Position numbers and translations under genes: made by a program
Notes under the pieces: generated by a model
What the model saw: the letters and a program-made list of their open reading frames with translations, nothing else
Database searches by the model: none
What the model was told of the DNA's origin: nothing
Source: JANOZM01 sp031429355
GTDB taxonomy: Bacteria > Pseudomonadota > Gammaproteobacteria > Burkholderiales > Burkholderiaceae_E
NCBI GenBank assembly: GCA_031429355.1
Contig: JANOZM010000005.1
Location: 124,001 to 188,000, forward strand
Direction: 5' to 3'
DNA length: 64,000 nt
Shown: in pieces, positions 54,332 to 63,040 of the stretch
Layout of the letters: every line of letters starts with the position of its first letter
Numbering within the stretch: position 1 is the first letter of the stretch

Positions 54332-55723
54332 ATGCGAGCCAGTAAAAAAAATAGCTCTTTGCAAAGCAACCCGAGTTTATTGCCAACGAGTTCACATTTA
54401 AAATCAAACAAAAATATTGGGGCTTTCATTGCCCTAGTTGTTGCTTTAGCTATCGCATCGGTTTTAGCTTGGACGGGTACCTCAGTTTGGTTGCAGCAAG
54501 AGCAAGACATTGCCCCTCACGGTTGGTTTGTTGCTGTTTGGTTGTTGATGCTTGTCGTAATAACGGTGCGCTACTTAATGATGTTGGGATTGGCAACACT
54601 CGATTTTTTTCTTCATCAGGCAAACCCGCCAGCTATTATTGACGATGATGATTTGCCATTTATTTCGGTTGTTATGCCGGTGTTTAATGAAGGTGTCGTA
54701 ATTGGTGTCGCTTTAAAGTCCTTAATTGCACAAAATTATCCGCGTTTCGAAATTTTGGTTGTTGATGATGGCTCAAAGGATGAGTCTTTTACTCACGCAA
54801 TTCGGCTAGCTGCAAAGGCTACTAAGGGTATTGTTAGGGTGCTCAGTAAAGAAAATGGCGGAAAGTCCGATGCTTTAAATCATGGCATGGCCCATGCGTA
54901 TGGTGAAATCGTAGTATGCGTGGATGGGGACAGCAGTCTCGACGTTAACGCGTTGCGCTTTTTAGCCCCCCATTTTGCTGATCCAAAAGTTGGTGCCGTC
55001 GCGGGTAAAGTACGGGTTGCGAATCAAGATAGCCTGTGGTCAGCACTGCAGGCACTAGAGTATGTACAAGGTTATGGGCTGCTAAAACGCGCGCAAAACG
55101 CAGCGCATGTGGTTACCGTAGTACCCGGCCCTTTAGGTGCATTTCGAAAGTCCGCACTAGCGCAAATAGGTGGCTACAAACACGACACATTTGCAGAAGA
55201 TTACGACGTAACAGTTTCGCTCTTAGGTGCTGGTTGGCATGTGGTTTATGAACCGAATGCCGTCGTTTTTACAGAGGCACCCGAGTCGTTAAATGATTTA
55301 ACTAAACAACGTTATCGTTGGACTCGAGGTTCAATTCAGGTCGCACGAAAACGTAATTACGCGCTGTTCAAAACACGTGATCGCCCACTCACGACCTTGG
55401 GTGTTTGGTACTTATGGGTCGACAATTTAGTCTGGCCCATCGTTAACGTTGGCTCCCTTGCTGCCTTTGTTTTTGCTGGATTGTTTTGGGGCTTGCAAGA
55501 CATCATGGTTTTTTGGTGGGCCCAAGTGTTGATTCTTGACGTCGCAATAGCCGCCTTTTGTATCGCAATTGAGTCCGAACGTCTGCGTTTGGTTGTGTGG
55601 GCAATCCCTTATCGCTTCCTATATCAAACAGTGATGGACGTTATTCGATTAATGGCCACAATCGAAGAATTTTTGGGGTTCAAGATGGACTGGGGTCAAA
55701 TTAAAAGAATGGGCAAAATATGA
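54332..55723 (+). CDS. processive family-2 glycosyltransferase, PgaC-like
   Basis: 463 residues from the ATG at 54332, five bases after the previous stop. Two N-terminal helices (about 30-52 and 66-92) and three or four C-terminal ones flank a GT2 domain. All catalytic parts are there: VVDDGSKD (Asp145-146), VCVDGDSS (Asp198, Asp200), TFAEDYD (Glu289-Asp290), and QRYRW (326-330), the Q-x-x-R-W motif of processive synthases. GPLGAFRKSAL and NGGKSDALNHG fit the PgaC/IcaA/hyaluronan synthase group, which uses N-acetylglucosamine-type or related donors. No PilZ domain is present, so any c-di-GMP control would need a partner protein. Confidence 0.88.
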   Translation: MRASKKNSSLQSNPSLLPTSSHLKSNKNIGAFIALVVALAIASVLAWTGTSVWLQQEQDIAPHGWFVAVWLLMLVVITVRYLMMLGLATLDFFLHQANPPAIIDDDDLPFISVVMPVFNEGVVIGVALKSLIAQNYPRFEILVVDDGSKDESFTHAIRLAAKATKGIVRVLSKENGGKSDALNHGMAHAYGEIVVCVDGDSSLDVNALRFLAPHFADPKVGAVAGKVRVANQDSLWSALQALEYVQGYGLLKRAQNAAHVVTVVPGPLGAFRKSALAQIGGYKHDTFAEDYDVTVSLLGAGWHVVYEPNAVVFTEAPESLNDLTKQRYRWTRGSIQVARKRNYALFKTRDRPLTTLGVWYLWVDNLVWPIVNVGSLAAFVFAGLFWGLQDIMVFWWAQVLILDVAIAAFCIAIESERLRLVVWAIPYRFLYQTVMDVIRLMATIEEFLGFKMDWGQIKRMGKI

Positions 55724-55736
55724 AGGCAGGTAATCG

Positions 55737-55922
55737 ATGAGGTCGATATTGTCTTTTGTGGCTAATTTGTTGCTATACATGAGCCTAACTACTATGGTTT
55801 TCGCGTTGGGTGCGTATTTGGCATTTAAGCTTAAGCAAAAGCGTAGCCCTACTTTAACGCGTTCTGCTGCTGTTGGCAGCGTCAAGGTTTTGCAAGCCTA
55901 CCAACCCCGCGAACGCGAATAA
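55737..55922 (+). CDS. small single-helix membrane protein in the polysaccharide operon
   Basis: 61 residues: one membrane helix (SFVANLLLYMSLTTMVFALGAY, about residues 6-27), then a basic segment (KLKQKRS) and a short soluble tail. It starts 13 bases after the glycosyltransferase stop and ends 14 bases before the deacetylase. The position matches that of PgaD, a small partner needed by PgaC and involved in c-di-GMP binding, but it is half the length and I see no sequence match. It may be a synthase subunit. Confidence 0.65.
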   Translation: MRSILSFVANLLLYMSLTTMVFALGAYLAFKLKQKRSPTLTRSAAVGSVKVLQAYQPRERE

Positions 55923-55936
55923 AGCAGCGGGGCGCT

Positions 55937-57673
55937 ATGGTCGGTTTTTTTAGATATTGGTTTGCCAGTTTTGCTATTTTCGCAAGTTGCTTGTTTAACG
56001 TACAAGCCCAAACAGTGTTTGTTTACCAAAGCGTAAATACCCAAAAGTTTTTTGCATCAGCCAATGGCAACCACGATGTACTAGTTAATCATTGGTATAG
56101 CGCGCTAGAACGAATTGGACAACGCTACGAAAAAGTGGATGCGGCTCGCTTAAACACTTTACGTCAGCCCGGCGTATTAATACTTCCGTCAACAGTTTTA
56201 CTCGATGAAAACGAGCGCCAATTACTTCGTAAGTTGGCTGCTAATGGCTGGAGCTTGTTTGGTACATGGGCGATGGGTGCTCGAGATGGCAAAGGTGCTT
56301 GGCTTGGCTATGGCTTGGTTGAAGAATTATTTCAAGCGAAAATTGTTGGCGATGTAGACACTAGCAAAACCAATGGTTGGTTTTTGTTTCCTGTTGGCGA
56401 GTCTCCGGTTAGTTACGATTTAGGTCCAGGCGAGCGAATATTTTTACCCAAAGGCACTGAACCGCTACTCACCTTGCAATCGAATTCCGTCGCCGCAATT
56501 GGGGGTGACTGGGTTCGGCAAAGCACTTTAGGTTTACAACGCTCGGGATTAATTAGTTTTTCTGAACTTGGTAATTCGCGACGATTATTTTGGTCGATTC
56601 CCGAGACAAGCTGGGATGCGTCGAGACCGCGTATTGATGTGCTGATTCGCAATGGCTTGTCATGGCTAAAGCGTGAAGTAGCAGTCGTAAAATCTGCTTG
56701 GCCACATCCTTATCAATCTGCATTGCTAATAGAAATGGACACCGAAGAGCAATTTGCAAACGCAGCTAACTTAGCTGAATTATTTGAATCCCACCAAGCG
56801 CGCGGTACGTTTTATTTGTTAACTAGTTTGGCAAAAAACAACCCCGATTTAGTTAAACGCTTGGCCTCCAAGCACGAGTTGGCTTATCACGCCGAAGTGC
56901 ATGATGGTTTTAAAGATCTACCTTACGCGGCACAAGAAACCCGCATGAAAACCATGCAAAGTCAGCTAACGACAATTCTTGGCGATGCTAGCGCGGCTCA
57001 GGGTTTTCGAGCGCCATTAGAAAGTTTTGATAACAACACTGAAATCGCATTGCGTCGCTTGGGGTTTAAGCACCATACCGGATCGATGAATTCTAGTGAC
57101 ACAATGCTGCCGGTTTTTTCCAAGGCAGAGCCCGAGCTTGGGCCAGATCAAGCTTTAGTGACGTTTCCTCGCGATCAATTAGATGACGTTAACTTTGTGC
57201 GGATGGGCGCTGTCGATGCCGGGCGAATGCAACAATTGCTACTAGAAGGTACCGAGCGATCTATTTTGTTGCGTGGGTTTAGCTTGCTTTCAGTTCATAG
57301 CCAATATATGGCAAAAGGATCGCCACTGCTACAAAGTTTACCCAAAGTATTTGATCGTGCAGCTGATCCGACCTCTGGCGTTTGGCTTGCACCTGCAACG
57401 CAAATTGAACGTTGGTGGCGGTCCCGCGAATTGGTTGCTGTAACGAGTAAGATTCAAGGCCGAAAAGTACAAATAAACTTTCAGCATCCTAATCTCAAGT
57501 TAAAAAATTTCCGCGTTGTAGTTCAAGCGCCTGATTCAAAATCAATTTTAAGAATTGTAAGCAAACAAGGCATTGCCCAAGCACAAGCCATAAGGCTAGA
57601 TGACCAGAGATGGGCTATCGTGTTGCCCGAGTTAGGTGATCCCCGCAGCAGCTTACAACTTCAATTCGACTGA
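55937..57673 (+). CDS. NodB-type polysaccharide deacetylase with N-terminal extra domain
   Basis: 578 residues with a signal peptide ending at VQAQT (about residue 25). Residues 26-240 form an extra domain with alternating strands and helices (VLILPSTVLLDENERQLLRKL), like a glutamine-amidotransferase-type fold without visible catalytic residues. The NodB domain follows: LLIEMDTEEQF (Asp268), the His318-x-x-x-His322 pair in AYHAEVH, and GFRAP with Arg358. These are the metal-binding and catalytic positions of carbohydrate esterase family 4. It probably removes acetyl groups from the polymer in the periplasm, as PgaB does for PNAG. The PgaB C-terminal hydrolase domain is missing. Confidence 0.82.
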   Translation: MVGFFRYWFASFAIFASCLFNVQAQTVFVYQSVNTQKFFASANGNHDVLVNHWYSALERIGQRYEKVDAARLNTLRQPGVLILPSTVLLDENERQLLRKLAANGWSLFGTWAMGARDGKGAWLGYGLVEELFQAKIVGDVDTSKTNGWFLFPVGESPVSYDLGPGERIFLPKGTEPLLTLQSNSVAAIGGDWVRQSTLGLQRSGLISFSELGNSRRLFWSIPETSWDASRPRIDVLIRNGLSWLKREVAVVKSAWPHPYQSALLIEMDTEEQFANAANLAELFESHQARGTFYLLTSLAKNNPDLVKRLASKHELAYHAEVHDGFKDLPYAAQETRMKTMQSQLTTILGDASAAQGFRAPLESFDNNTEIALRRLGFKHHTGSMNSSDTMLPVFSKAEPELGPDQALVTFPRDQLDDVNFVRMGAVDAGRMQQLLLEGTERSILLRGFSLLSVHSQYMAKGSPLLQSLPKVFDRAADPTSGVWLAPATQIERWWRSRELVAVTSKIQGRKVQINFQHPNLKLKNFRVVVQAPDSKSILRIVSKQGIAQAQAIRLDDQRWAIVLPELGDPRSSLQLQFD

Positions 57674-57852
57674 AGGTTGTCGCCGCGTTCGCCCCTTCCG
57701 TCGGTTTAGTGCAAAAATTGCGTAAAAAATAGGCATTTTTTGACATTTTAAAAGCCTTTTTGTTTGTCGAACAGAGCGCTTTGTGCGAGACTCGCGAGTG
57801 CAAATGGATCAATTTGCGTTTCGCGCGCACGCATCAATTACGAGGTAGTTAA

Positions 57853-60800
57853 ATGAACCACCCACAAGCAAAAAATCCCGCACGCGGTCCAATCCGCAAA
57901 TCGGTTGCAAGTCGCAATCAATCCAACGATAAATTGGGCGCTGCCAAACCGCAGGTTTCAGTTCAAAAAGGTCAAATGCATGCAGCGGTCCAATCGACAT
58001 TAATGGCGCTCGAGCCAAGAATGTTGTTTGACGGCGCAGCTATTGCAACGGGTGCAGATGCGCTCGATCAAACCTCGCAACCGACTGAATTAAATCAACA
58101 AGGTTGGTCCGAAGCTTTACGCGAAGCCGCCGTTGCATACGAAACCAATAACCCAACTCAAGCTACCGCTTTACTGGTGGTTGACCAAAGTGTTGAAGGT
58201 TGGCAGCAACTAATTCAAGGTCGCGCGGCCAACACCGACGTGTTGATTCTTGACCGCGATAAAGACGGCTTAGCGCAAATTGCTGGTGCAGTTGCCCAAT
58301 ACTCAAACTTGCAGTCGATTCAAATTGTGTCTCATGGCGACCAAGGTGTAATTAGCCTCGGCAATCGTTTGGTCAGTGAAATTTCTTTAGATCAATCGGC
58401 TGGCGCACTCTCAACTATTGGCGGTGCGTTGTCTAAAGACGGCGATATTTTGTTGTACGGTTGCGAAGTTGGTTCAGGTGCAAAAGGCGCTGCGTTTTTG
58501 CAAGCGTTGGCGCGCTCTACGCAAGCTGATGTTGCGGCTTCGACTGATTTAACTGGTGCTGCGAGTTTAGGTGGTAATTGGGACTTGGAAGTAAAAGTTG
58601 GTTCTGTTGAAGCCGGTACTGTTTTGAGTGCCGATGCAACGGCAAACTTTGGCTCACTGCTCGATTCCGTTGTAGTTCCTTTAGGTGGAACCGGAAAATT
58701 ATCAGGGCATTTGTGGGATGACACCTTAGATTTCGATAACAGAATCGACGTTAGCCCCCTCGAGAATTGTTTTGCGAACGTAACGGTTCAACTGGTTACG
58801 GCAGGTGCTGATGGAATTTTAGGCACTATCGACGATACTGTTATCGCGACTGCTATTACTGGCAACAGCGATACAAGTACAGTGATTGGTCAGGCCAATG
58901 GTACCTACGAGTTCACTGGTTTGGCGGACGGGTTGTACGGGATTCGCGTTGCACAAACGTTTACCGACAGCATTAGTCGGAACGTTAAAGTGGTTGGCGA
59001 CGCTAACAACTCGTTTGGTACAGATGGTGCCGACGGCTTCATTTCGACCTATGTCGCGGGTGGTACCGGTTTTGCCGATCAGAACTTCAGATATGTCCAG
59101 ATCAACGATGCTCCCGTTGTAACGGTACCGACGGCTCAACAAATTTTGGCTGAAGATACTTCCTTTACATTTAATGGAGCTGCCAGTTTTTCAATTGGTG
59201 ATCCGAACGACATGATTACTGCAGTCGATTCGTTCAATAGGTATTTGACAACCCTTGATGTTACCGACGGTATTTTGACTCTGGGCCCTCAAGTTGGACT
59301 AACGATAACTGGTAGCGGTAGTCGTTCAATGACGCTGGAAGGATCAATTGCTGATATCAATGCAGCTCTAACCAACTTGACCTACAAAGCAGACCTGAAT
59401 TTTACTGGTTACGACTACTTGAAAATTCAGGTTAATGATCGTGGGAATTTTGGAGACGGCGACGGTGATTGTATCCCCGGCGAAGGCGTGCAGGATCAAA
59501 AGTTGTCGGATGTTAAGACCATTGATCTTTGCGTACTCCCTGTTAACGATCCACCAGTTGCAATTAACGATGCAAATCAAACTACATCGATTGCAACAAC
59601 CCCAATAACCGGTAACGTTGCTAGGCCCGATGGGAAGTCGCCAGGCGATAATCCAGATACTGATCCCGAAGGCAATTTACCGTTAATAGTTTGCGGTGTT
59701 GCGGTTGGTGTAATGGACCCCAATCCTGCTGTTACGCCAAGCGGAAACGTTGGCACTGATTTAGTAGGTACATACGGCACCTTGAGGGTTAATGCCGACG
59801 GAACTTATAGTTACCTAGTAAACACAAGTAACCCAATAGTTGCTTCGCTGCCAAGCGGCGGAACGATCACTGACGTTTTTACCTATTGCGTTGCCGACAC
59901 AATTGGCGACAAAGCCAAAGCCCAATTAGTAATTACAATTGTTGGCCAAGGTAAGCCAGTGGCAGCTCCAGACACCAATTCGACCGTAGAAGACTCTACA
60001 ACGCCCGCCACAGGCAATGTTTTGGGTATAGCTCCCGGAAAATCTGCTGGCGATCAAACTGATACCGATCCTGATGGCGATATGCTAAGTGTTTGCGGCG
60101 TAGCAGCCGGTACCCCAGCTGGAGTACCCGTTGGCAGCGTCGGAAGTTTGGTAAGCGGCACCTACGGCTCGGTAAGGATAAATGCAGACGGAACTTATAG
60201 TTACCAAGTAAACAACGCCGATGCACGCGTTCAAGCGCTTGACGCTACAACTGCACCCTTGACCGATGTATTTACTTATTGTGTCAGTGACGGAAAAGGC
60301 GGAGTCGATAAAACAACATTAACGATCACCATCACCGGTATCAATGATGCGCCAAAGGCAAACCCCGATACCAACTCTACAACGGTTGGTTCGCCTACAC
60401 CAGTGTCGGGCAATGTTTTAGGTGGTACCGGTCGTGTTCCAACTGATGTTACAGATACCGATCCAGAGAACGATCCACTTACAGTTTGCGGCGTCGTTGC
60501 GGGTAACAGCGCAACTGTGCCATCGGTTGGCGTTGGACTGCCGATTGATGGCACTTACGGAACGATTCGAATTAACGCGAATGGAACCTACACCTATGTT
60601 GTGGATGCAGCCGATCCTGCCGTTGTTGCATTAGCTTCAGGAGCAACTTTAACGGATGTGTTTACCTATTGCGTGTCCGATGGAAAAGGCGGTTTTGATA
60701 AGACTACATTGACCATCACAATAACCGGTCCAAATTCTGCACCGGATGCGTTGCCGGATACGAATTCGACAGTAGCTGGAGCAACAACGCCTGCACTTGG

Positions 60801-62745
60801 TAATGTTTTAGGTGGCATTGGCAAAGCACCGACCGATGTGACTGATACAGACCCCGAAAATGACCCCTTAACCGTGTGCGGTGTTCTCGCTGGCGACAGC
60901 AGTTTGACACCAACCGGCAATGTCGGTTCACCAGTAGTTGGCACTTATGGCACCGTTACAATTAACGCGAACGGTACCTACAGTTACCAAGTTGATAACA
61001 GTAATCCATTAGTGGCTAATTTGCCTGTGGGATCTACGCTAACCGATGTATTTAGTTACTGTGCGACCGATAGTAAAAGCGGTACTGATAAAACAACGCT
61101 GACGATAACCATCACTGGATCCAAGCCTGTCAATGACCCACCAGTGGCTAAGCCAGACGTCAATTCAACAACGGCTGATTCCAACACACCGACAACCGGA
61201 AATGTTTTAGGTGGGCCAGGCAAAGCACCGACCGACGTTACAGACACTGATCCTAACAACGATCCTCTAGCGGTATGTGGCATCGTTGCGGGAAATAGCG
61301 CTACCGTTCCATCTACCGGTGTCGGCAGTCCAATCGTGGGCACGTTTGGTACCGTTACATTAAACGCAGATGGCACTTACAGTTATCAAGTCGATCGTGC
61401 GAATCAGACTGTATTGGCATTGCAACAAGGCCAAACTGTTACGGATGTATTCACTTATTGTTTGACCGATGGCAAAGGTGGTTTTGATAAGACAACGCTA
61501 ACAATAACCATTACTGGCGTTAATGATTGCCCGGTTGCTGTAAGCGATGGCAACTCAGTTAACGCGGCCAGCGGAGCAGCCACTCGTGGCAACGCAATTG
61601 GTGGCGCAAATGCAAGCGTAGGTGATCGCGCAGATACAGACCCTGATGGCGACGCCTTGCGTGTTTGCGGTGTTGCTGCGGGTAACGTCGCTGGACCCGT
61701 TAGCGGTAACGTTGGTGGTGCGATCATGGGCCAATATGGTTCATTGACGGTTAATGCAGATGGAAGTTACTCGTATGTAGTTGATGCTAGTAAGCCCGGC
61801 GTTGTTGCTTTGCGCCCAGGTCAAACACTGACAGATACTTTTACGTATTGCGTAACTGATGGTGTTTGCGATCCGCAGAAGGCCCAAATTGTCATTACTC
61901 TCAACGGAGTCAATGATCCCCCGACAGCGCGCGGTACACCTGAAGTTGCTGATGAAGGTGGCGTGATGCGTTGTGATCTGGCCGTTGTATCAGACGCAGA
62001 AGATGCGCCAGCTCAGTTGTCTGTGAAAATTGACGCAATTGCAAATAGCGCGTCCGGTACGTTTTTCTATCGCGAGCCGATAGCAGGTCAACCAGGTCAG
62101 TTCCGCGAAGTGCCGGTTACTGCTGGTATGACAATTACTGGTGAGCAACTAGCGCAACTATGTTTCAAAGCAAATCCACAAACTGGCGCTTTACGTGGAC
62201 CGGATGGTGCTTTATTGCCTCCAACATTAGCGTTTACGGTTACCGATACTAGTGGCGCTCAAGCAAGTAGTTCGACAACAATTGTGATTAAACCCCCAGT
62301 TAGAGTTGAAACGCCTCCAGTTGCCCCGCGCGAAGTACCGCCAATCGCAATAGTTCCAACCTTGTTAGTTCCACCAGCAATTATCCCAACGATTGACGGC
62401 CGTCCCTCGGTACCAATTGTTGTGCCACCCTTAAATTTGGCGCCAGCTTTAGATCCTGTTAGTTTGTTCGATCCGACCACAGCGCTCGCCGAAGCCCCAG
62501 CGCCGCTTGATCGAGCGGTTAAATCAGCTGCTGTAACCGCTGATGAAAAACCTGTGGCTAAAGTCGACGACTGTATCCCGACGGCTAAGCCGAAGGTAAA
62601 GATGAAAGCTGTTAAACGCTCAGTATTTGCGGATACGGCACAAAAACCAGTAGTTGCATTTAGCGAGCAAATGAAAGAGGCTAAAAAACGCTTTAAATTA
62701 CCCGCAAAAGTTGCTCCAAGGCCCGCTTCTGGCAAAGAGTGCTAA
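57853..62745 (+). CDS. large DUF4347/VCBS-repeat surface protein (adhesin-like)
   Basis: 1630 residues. ALEPRMLFDGAA (residues 52-63) is the LEPR-type N-terminal motif of long secreted repeat proteins. A DUF4347 domain spans about 105-270, with His161 in IVSHGDQG and Cys204 in ILLYGCEVG. An SdrD-B-like segment (about 275-410) and a cadherin-like one (about 415-565) come next. Six VCBS-like repeats of 128-134 residues run from 569 to 1356. After one further domain the C-terminus is Pro-rich and then Lys-rich, ending in Cys. No Sec signal and no RTX nonapeptides are seen. It probably leaves by a type I route; a TolC-family gene follows. Confidence 0.85.
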   Translation: MNHPQAKNPARGPIRKSVASRNQSNDKLGAAKPQVSVQKGQMHAAVQSTLMALEPRMLFDGAAIATGADALDQTSQPTELNQQGWSEALREAAVAYETNNPTQATALLVVDQSVEGWQQLIQGRAANTDVLILDRDKDGLAQIAGAVAQYSNLQSIQIVSHGDQGVISLGNRLVSEISLDQSAGALSTIGGALSKDGDILLYGCEVGSGAKGAAFLQALARSTQADVAASTDLTGAASLGGNWDLEVKVGSVEAGTVLSADATANFGSLLDSVVVPLGGTGKLSGHLWDDTLDFDNRIDVSPLENCFANVTVQLVTAGADGILGTIDDTVIATAITGNSDTSTVIGQANGTYEFTGLADGLYGIRVAQTFTDSISRNVKVVGDANNSFGTDGADGFISTYVAGGTGFADQNFRYVQINDAPVVTVPTAQQILAEDTSFTFNGAASFSIGDPNDMITAVDSFNRYLTTLDVTDGILTLGPQVGLTITGSGSRSMTLEGSIADINAALTNLTYKADLNFTGYDYLKIQVNDRGNFGDGDGDCIPGEGVQDQKLSDVKTIDLCVLPVNDPPVAINDANQTTSIATTPITGNVARPDGKSPGDNPDTDPEGNLPLIVCGVAVGVMDPNPAVTPSGNVGTDLVGTYGTLRVNADGTYSYLVNTSNPIVASLPSGGTITDVFTYCVADTIGDKAKAQLVITIVGQGKPVAAPDTNSTVEDSTTPATGNVLGIAPGKSAGDQTDTDPDGDMLSVCGVAAGTPAGVPVGSVGSLVSGTYGSVRINADGTYSYQVNNADARVQALDATTAPLTDVFTYCVSDGKGGVDKTTLTITITGINDAPKANPDTNSTTVGSPTPVSGNVLGGTGRVPTDVTDTDPENDPLTVCGVVAGNSATVPSVGVGLPIDGTYGTIRINANGTYTYVVDAADPAVVALASGATLTDVFTYCVSDGKGGFDKTTLTITITGPNSAPDALPDTNSTVAGATTPALGNVLGGIGKAPTDVTDTDPENDPLTVCGVLAGDSSLTPTGNVGSPVVGTYGTVTINANGTYSYQVDNSNPLVANLPVGSTLTDVFSYCATDSKSGTDKTTLTITITGSKPVNDPPVAKPDVNSTTADSNTPTTGNVLGGPGKAPTDVTDTDPNNDPLAVCGIVAGNSATVPSTGVGSPIVGTFGTVTLNADGTYSYQVDRANQTVLALQQGQTVTDVFTYCLTDGKGGFDKTTLTITITGVNDCPVAVSDGNSVNAASGAATRGNAIGGANASVGDRADTDPDGDALRVCGVAAGNVAGPVSGNVGGAIMGQYGSLTVNADGSYSYVVDASKPGVVALRPGQTLTDTFTYCVTDGVCDPQKAQIVITLNGVNDPPTARGTPEVADEGGVMRCDLAVVSDAEDAPAQLSVKIDAIANSASGTFFYREPIAGQPGQFREVPVTAGMTITGEQLAQLCFKANPQTGALRGPDGALLPPTLAFTVTDTSGAQASSSTTIVIKPPVRVETPPVAPREVPPIAIVPTLLVPPAIIPTIDGRPSVPIVVPPLNLAPALDPVSLFDPTTALAEAPAPLDRAVKSAAVTADEKPVAKVDDCIPTAKPKVKMKAVKRSVFADTAQKPVVAFSEQMKEAKKRFKLPAKVAPRPASGKEC
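59557..61923 (+). repeat. six tandem VCBS-like repeats of about 390-400 bp
   Basis: Repeats begin at 59557, 59959, 60358, 60748, 61147 and 61537. Each reads: PDxNST..., GNVLG, DTDPxxDPLxVCGV, a GTYGTxxINADGTYSYQVD hairpin, then TDVFTYCVSDGKGG and TLTITITG. Each holds one Cys in VCGV and one in FTYC. DxDxDxD-like acidic runs could bind calcium. Repeats 3 to 5 are the most alike; the first and last have drifted. Confidence 0.9.
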
Positions 62746-62790
62746 GGTGAAAAAATAAAACTGTTGTTTCGTTGCGTCGAACGAATTGCA

Positions 62791-62826
62791 AAACTAGGGC
62801 CTCAAGGTGACTTGAGGCCCTAGTTT
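62791..62826 (+). terminator. strong intrinsic terminator after the adhesin gene
   Basis: AAACTAGGGCCTCAAG (62791-62806) and CTTGAGGCCCTAGTTT (62811-62826) form a perfect 16-bp stem with loop GTGA, running into a T tract. It ends the adhesin transcript 46 bases after the stop codon. The rest of the 295-base gap (62746-63040) shows no gene and presumably holds the promoter of the TolC-like gene. Confidence 0.93.
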
Positions 62827-63040
62827 TTTTGATTTTGGCTTTTTGTGACTAAAAAGTTCTCCACAGAGTTGTTCACAGTGTTGTTTTATGCCATCATTAC
62901 ATTAAGAACGCACGGTAACTGGCTGAAAAATATCAAGTTTCAGCGATTTGCAATTCGGCTTGGTTTTTATTTATACACAGGCCGACACTCGCGCGAGTAG
63001 AAATATGGGATCATCCTCGAAACAACCGGAGTCACCGGAC

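Noticed and set aside
57724..57741. AAAAAAT/ATTTTTT inverted repeat between the deacetylase and adhesin genes
   Set aside because: The stem is only A/T pairs and would be too weak for a terminator. The 179-base gap probably carries a promoter or leader for the adhesin gene.
62971..62979. TTATACACA, a perfect DnaA-box-type sequence
   Set aside because: A single 9-mer in an A/T-rich promoter gap. No cluster of boxes, no dnaA or gidA context, so it is not an origin.
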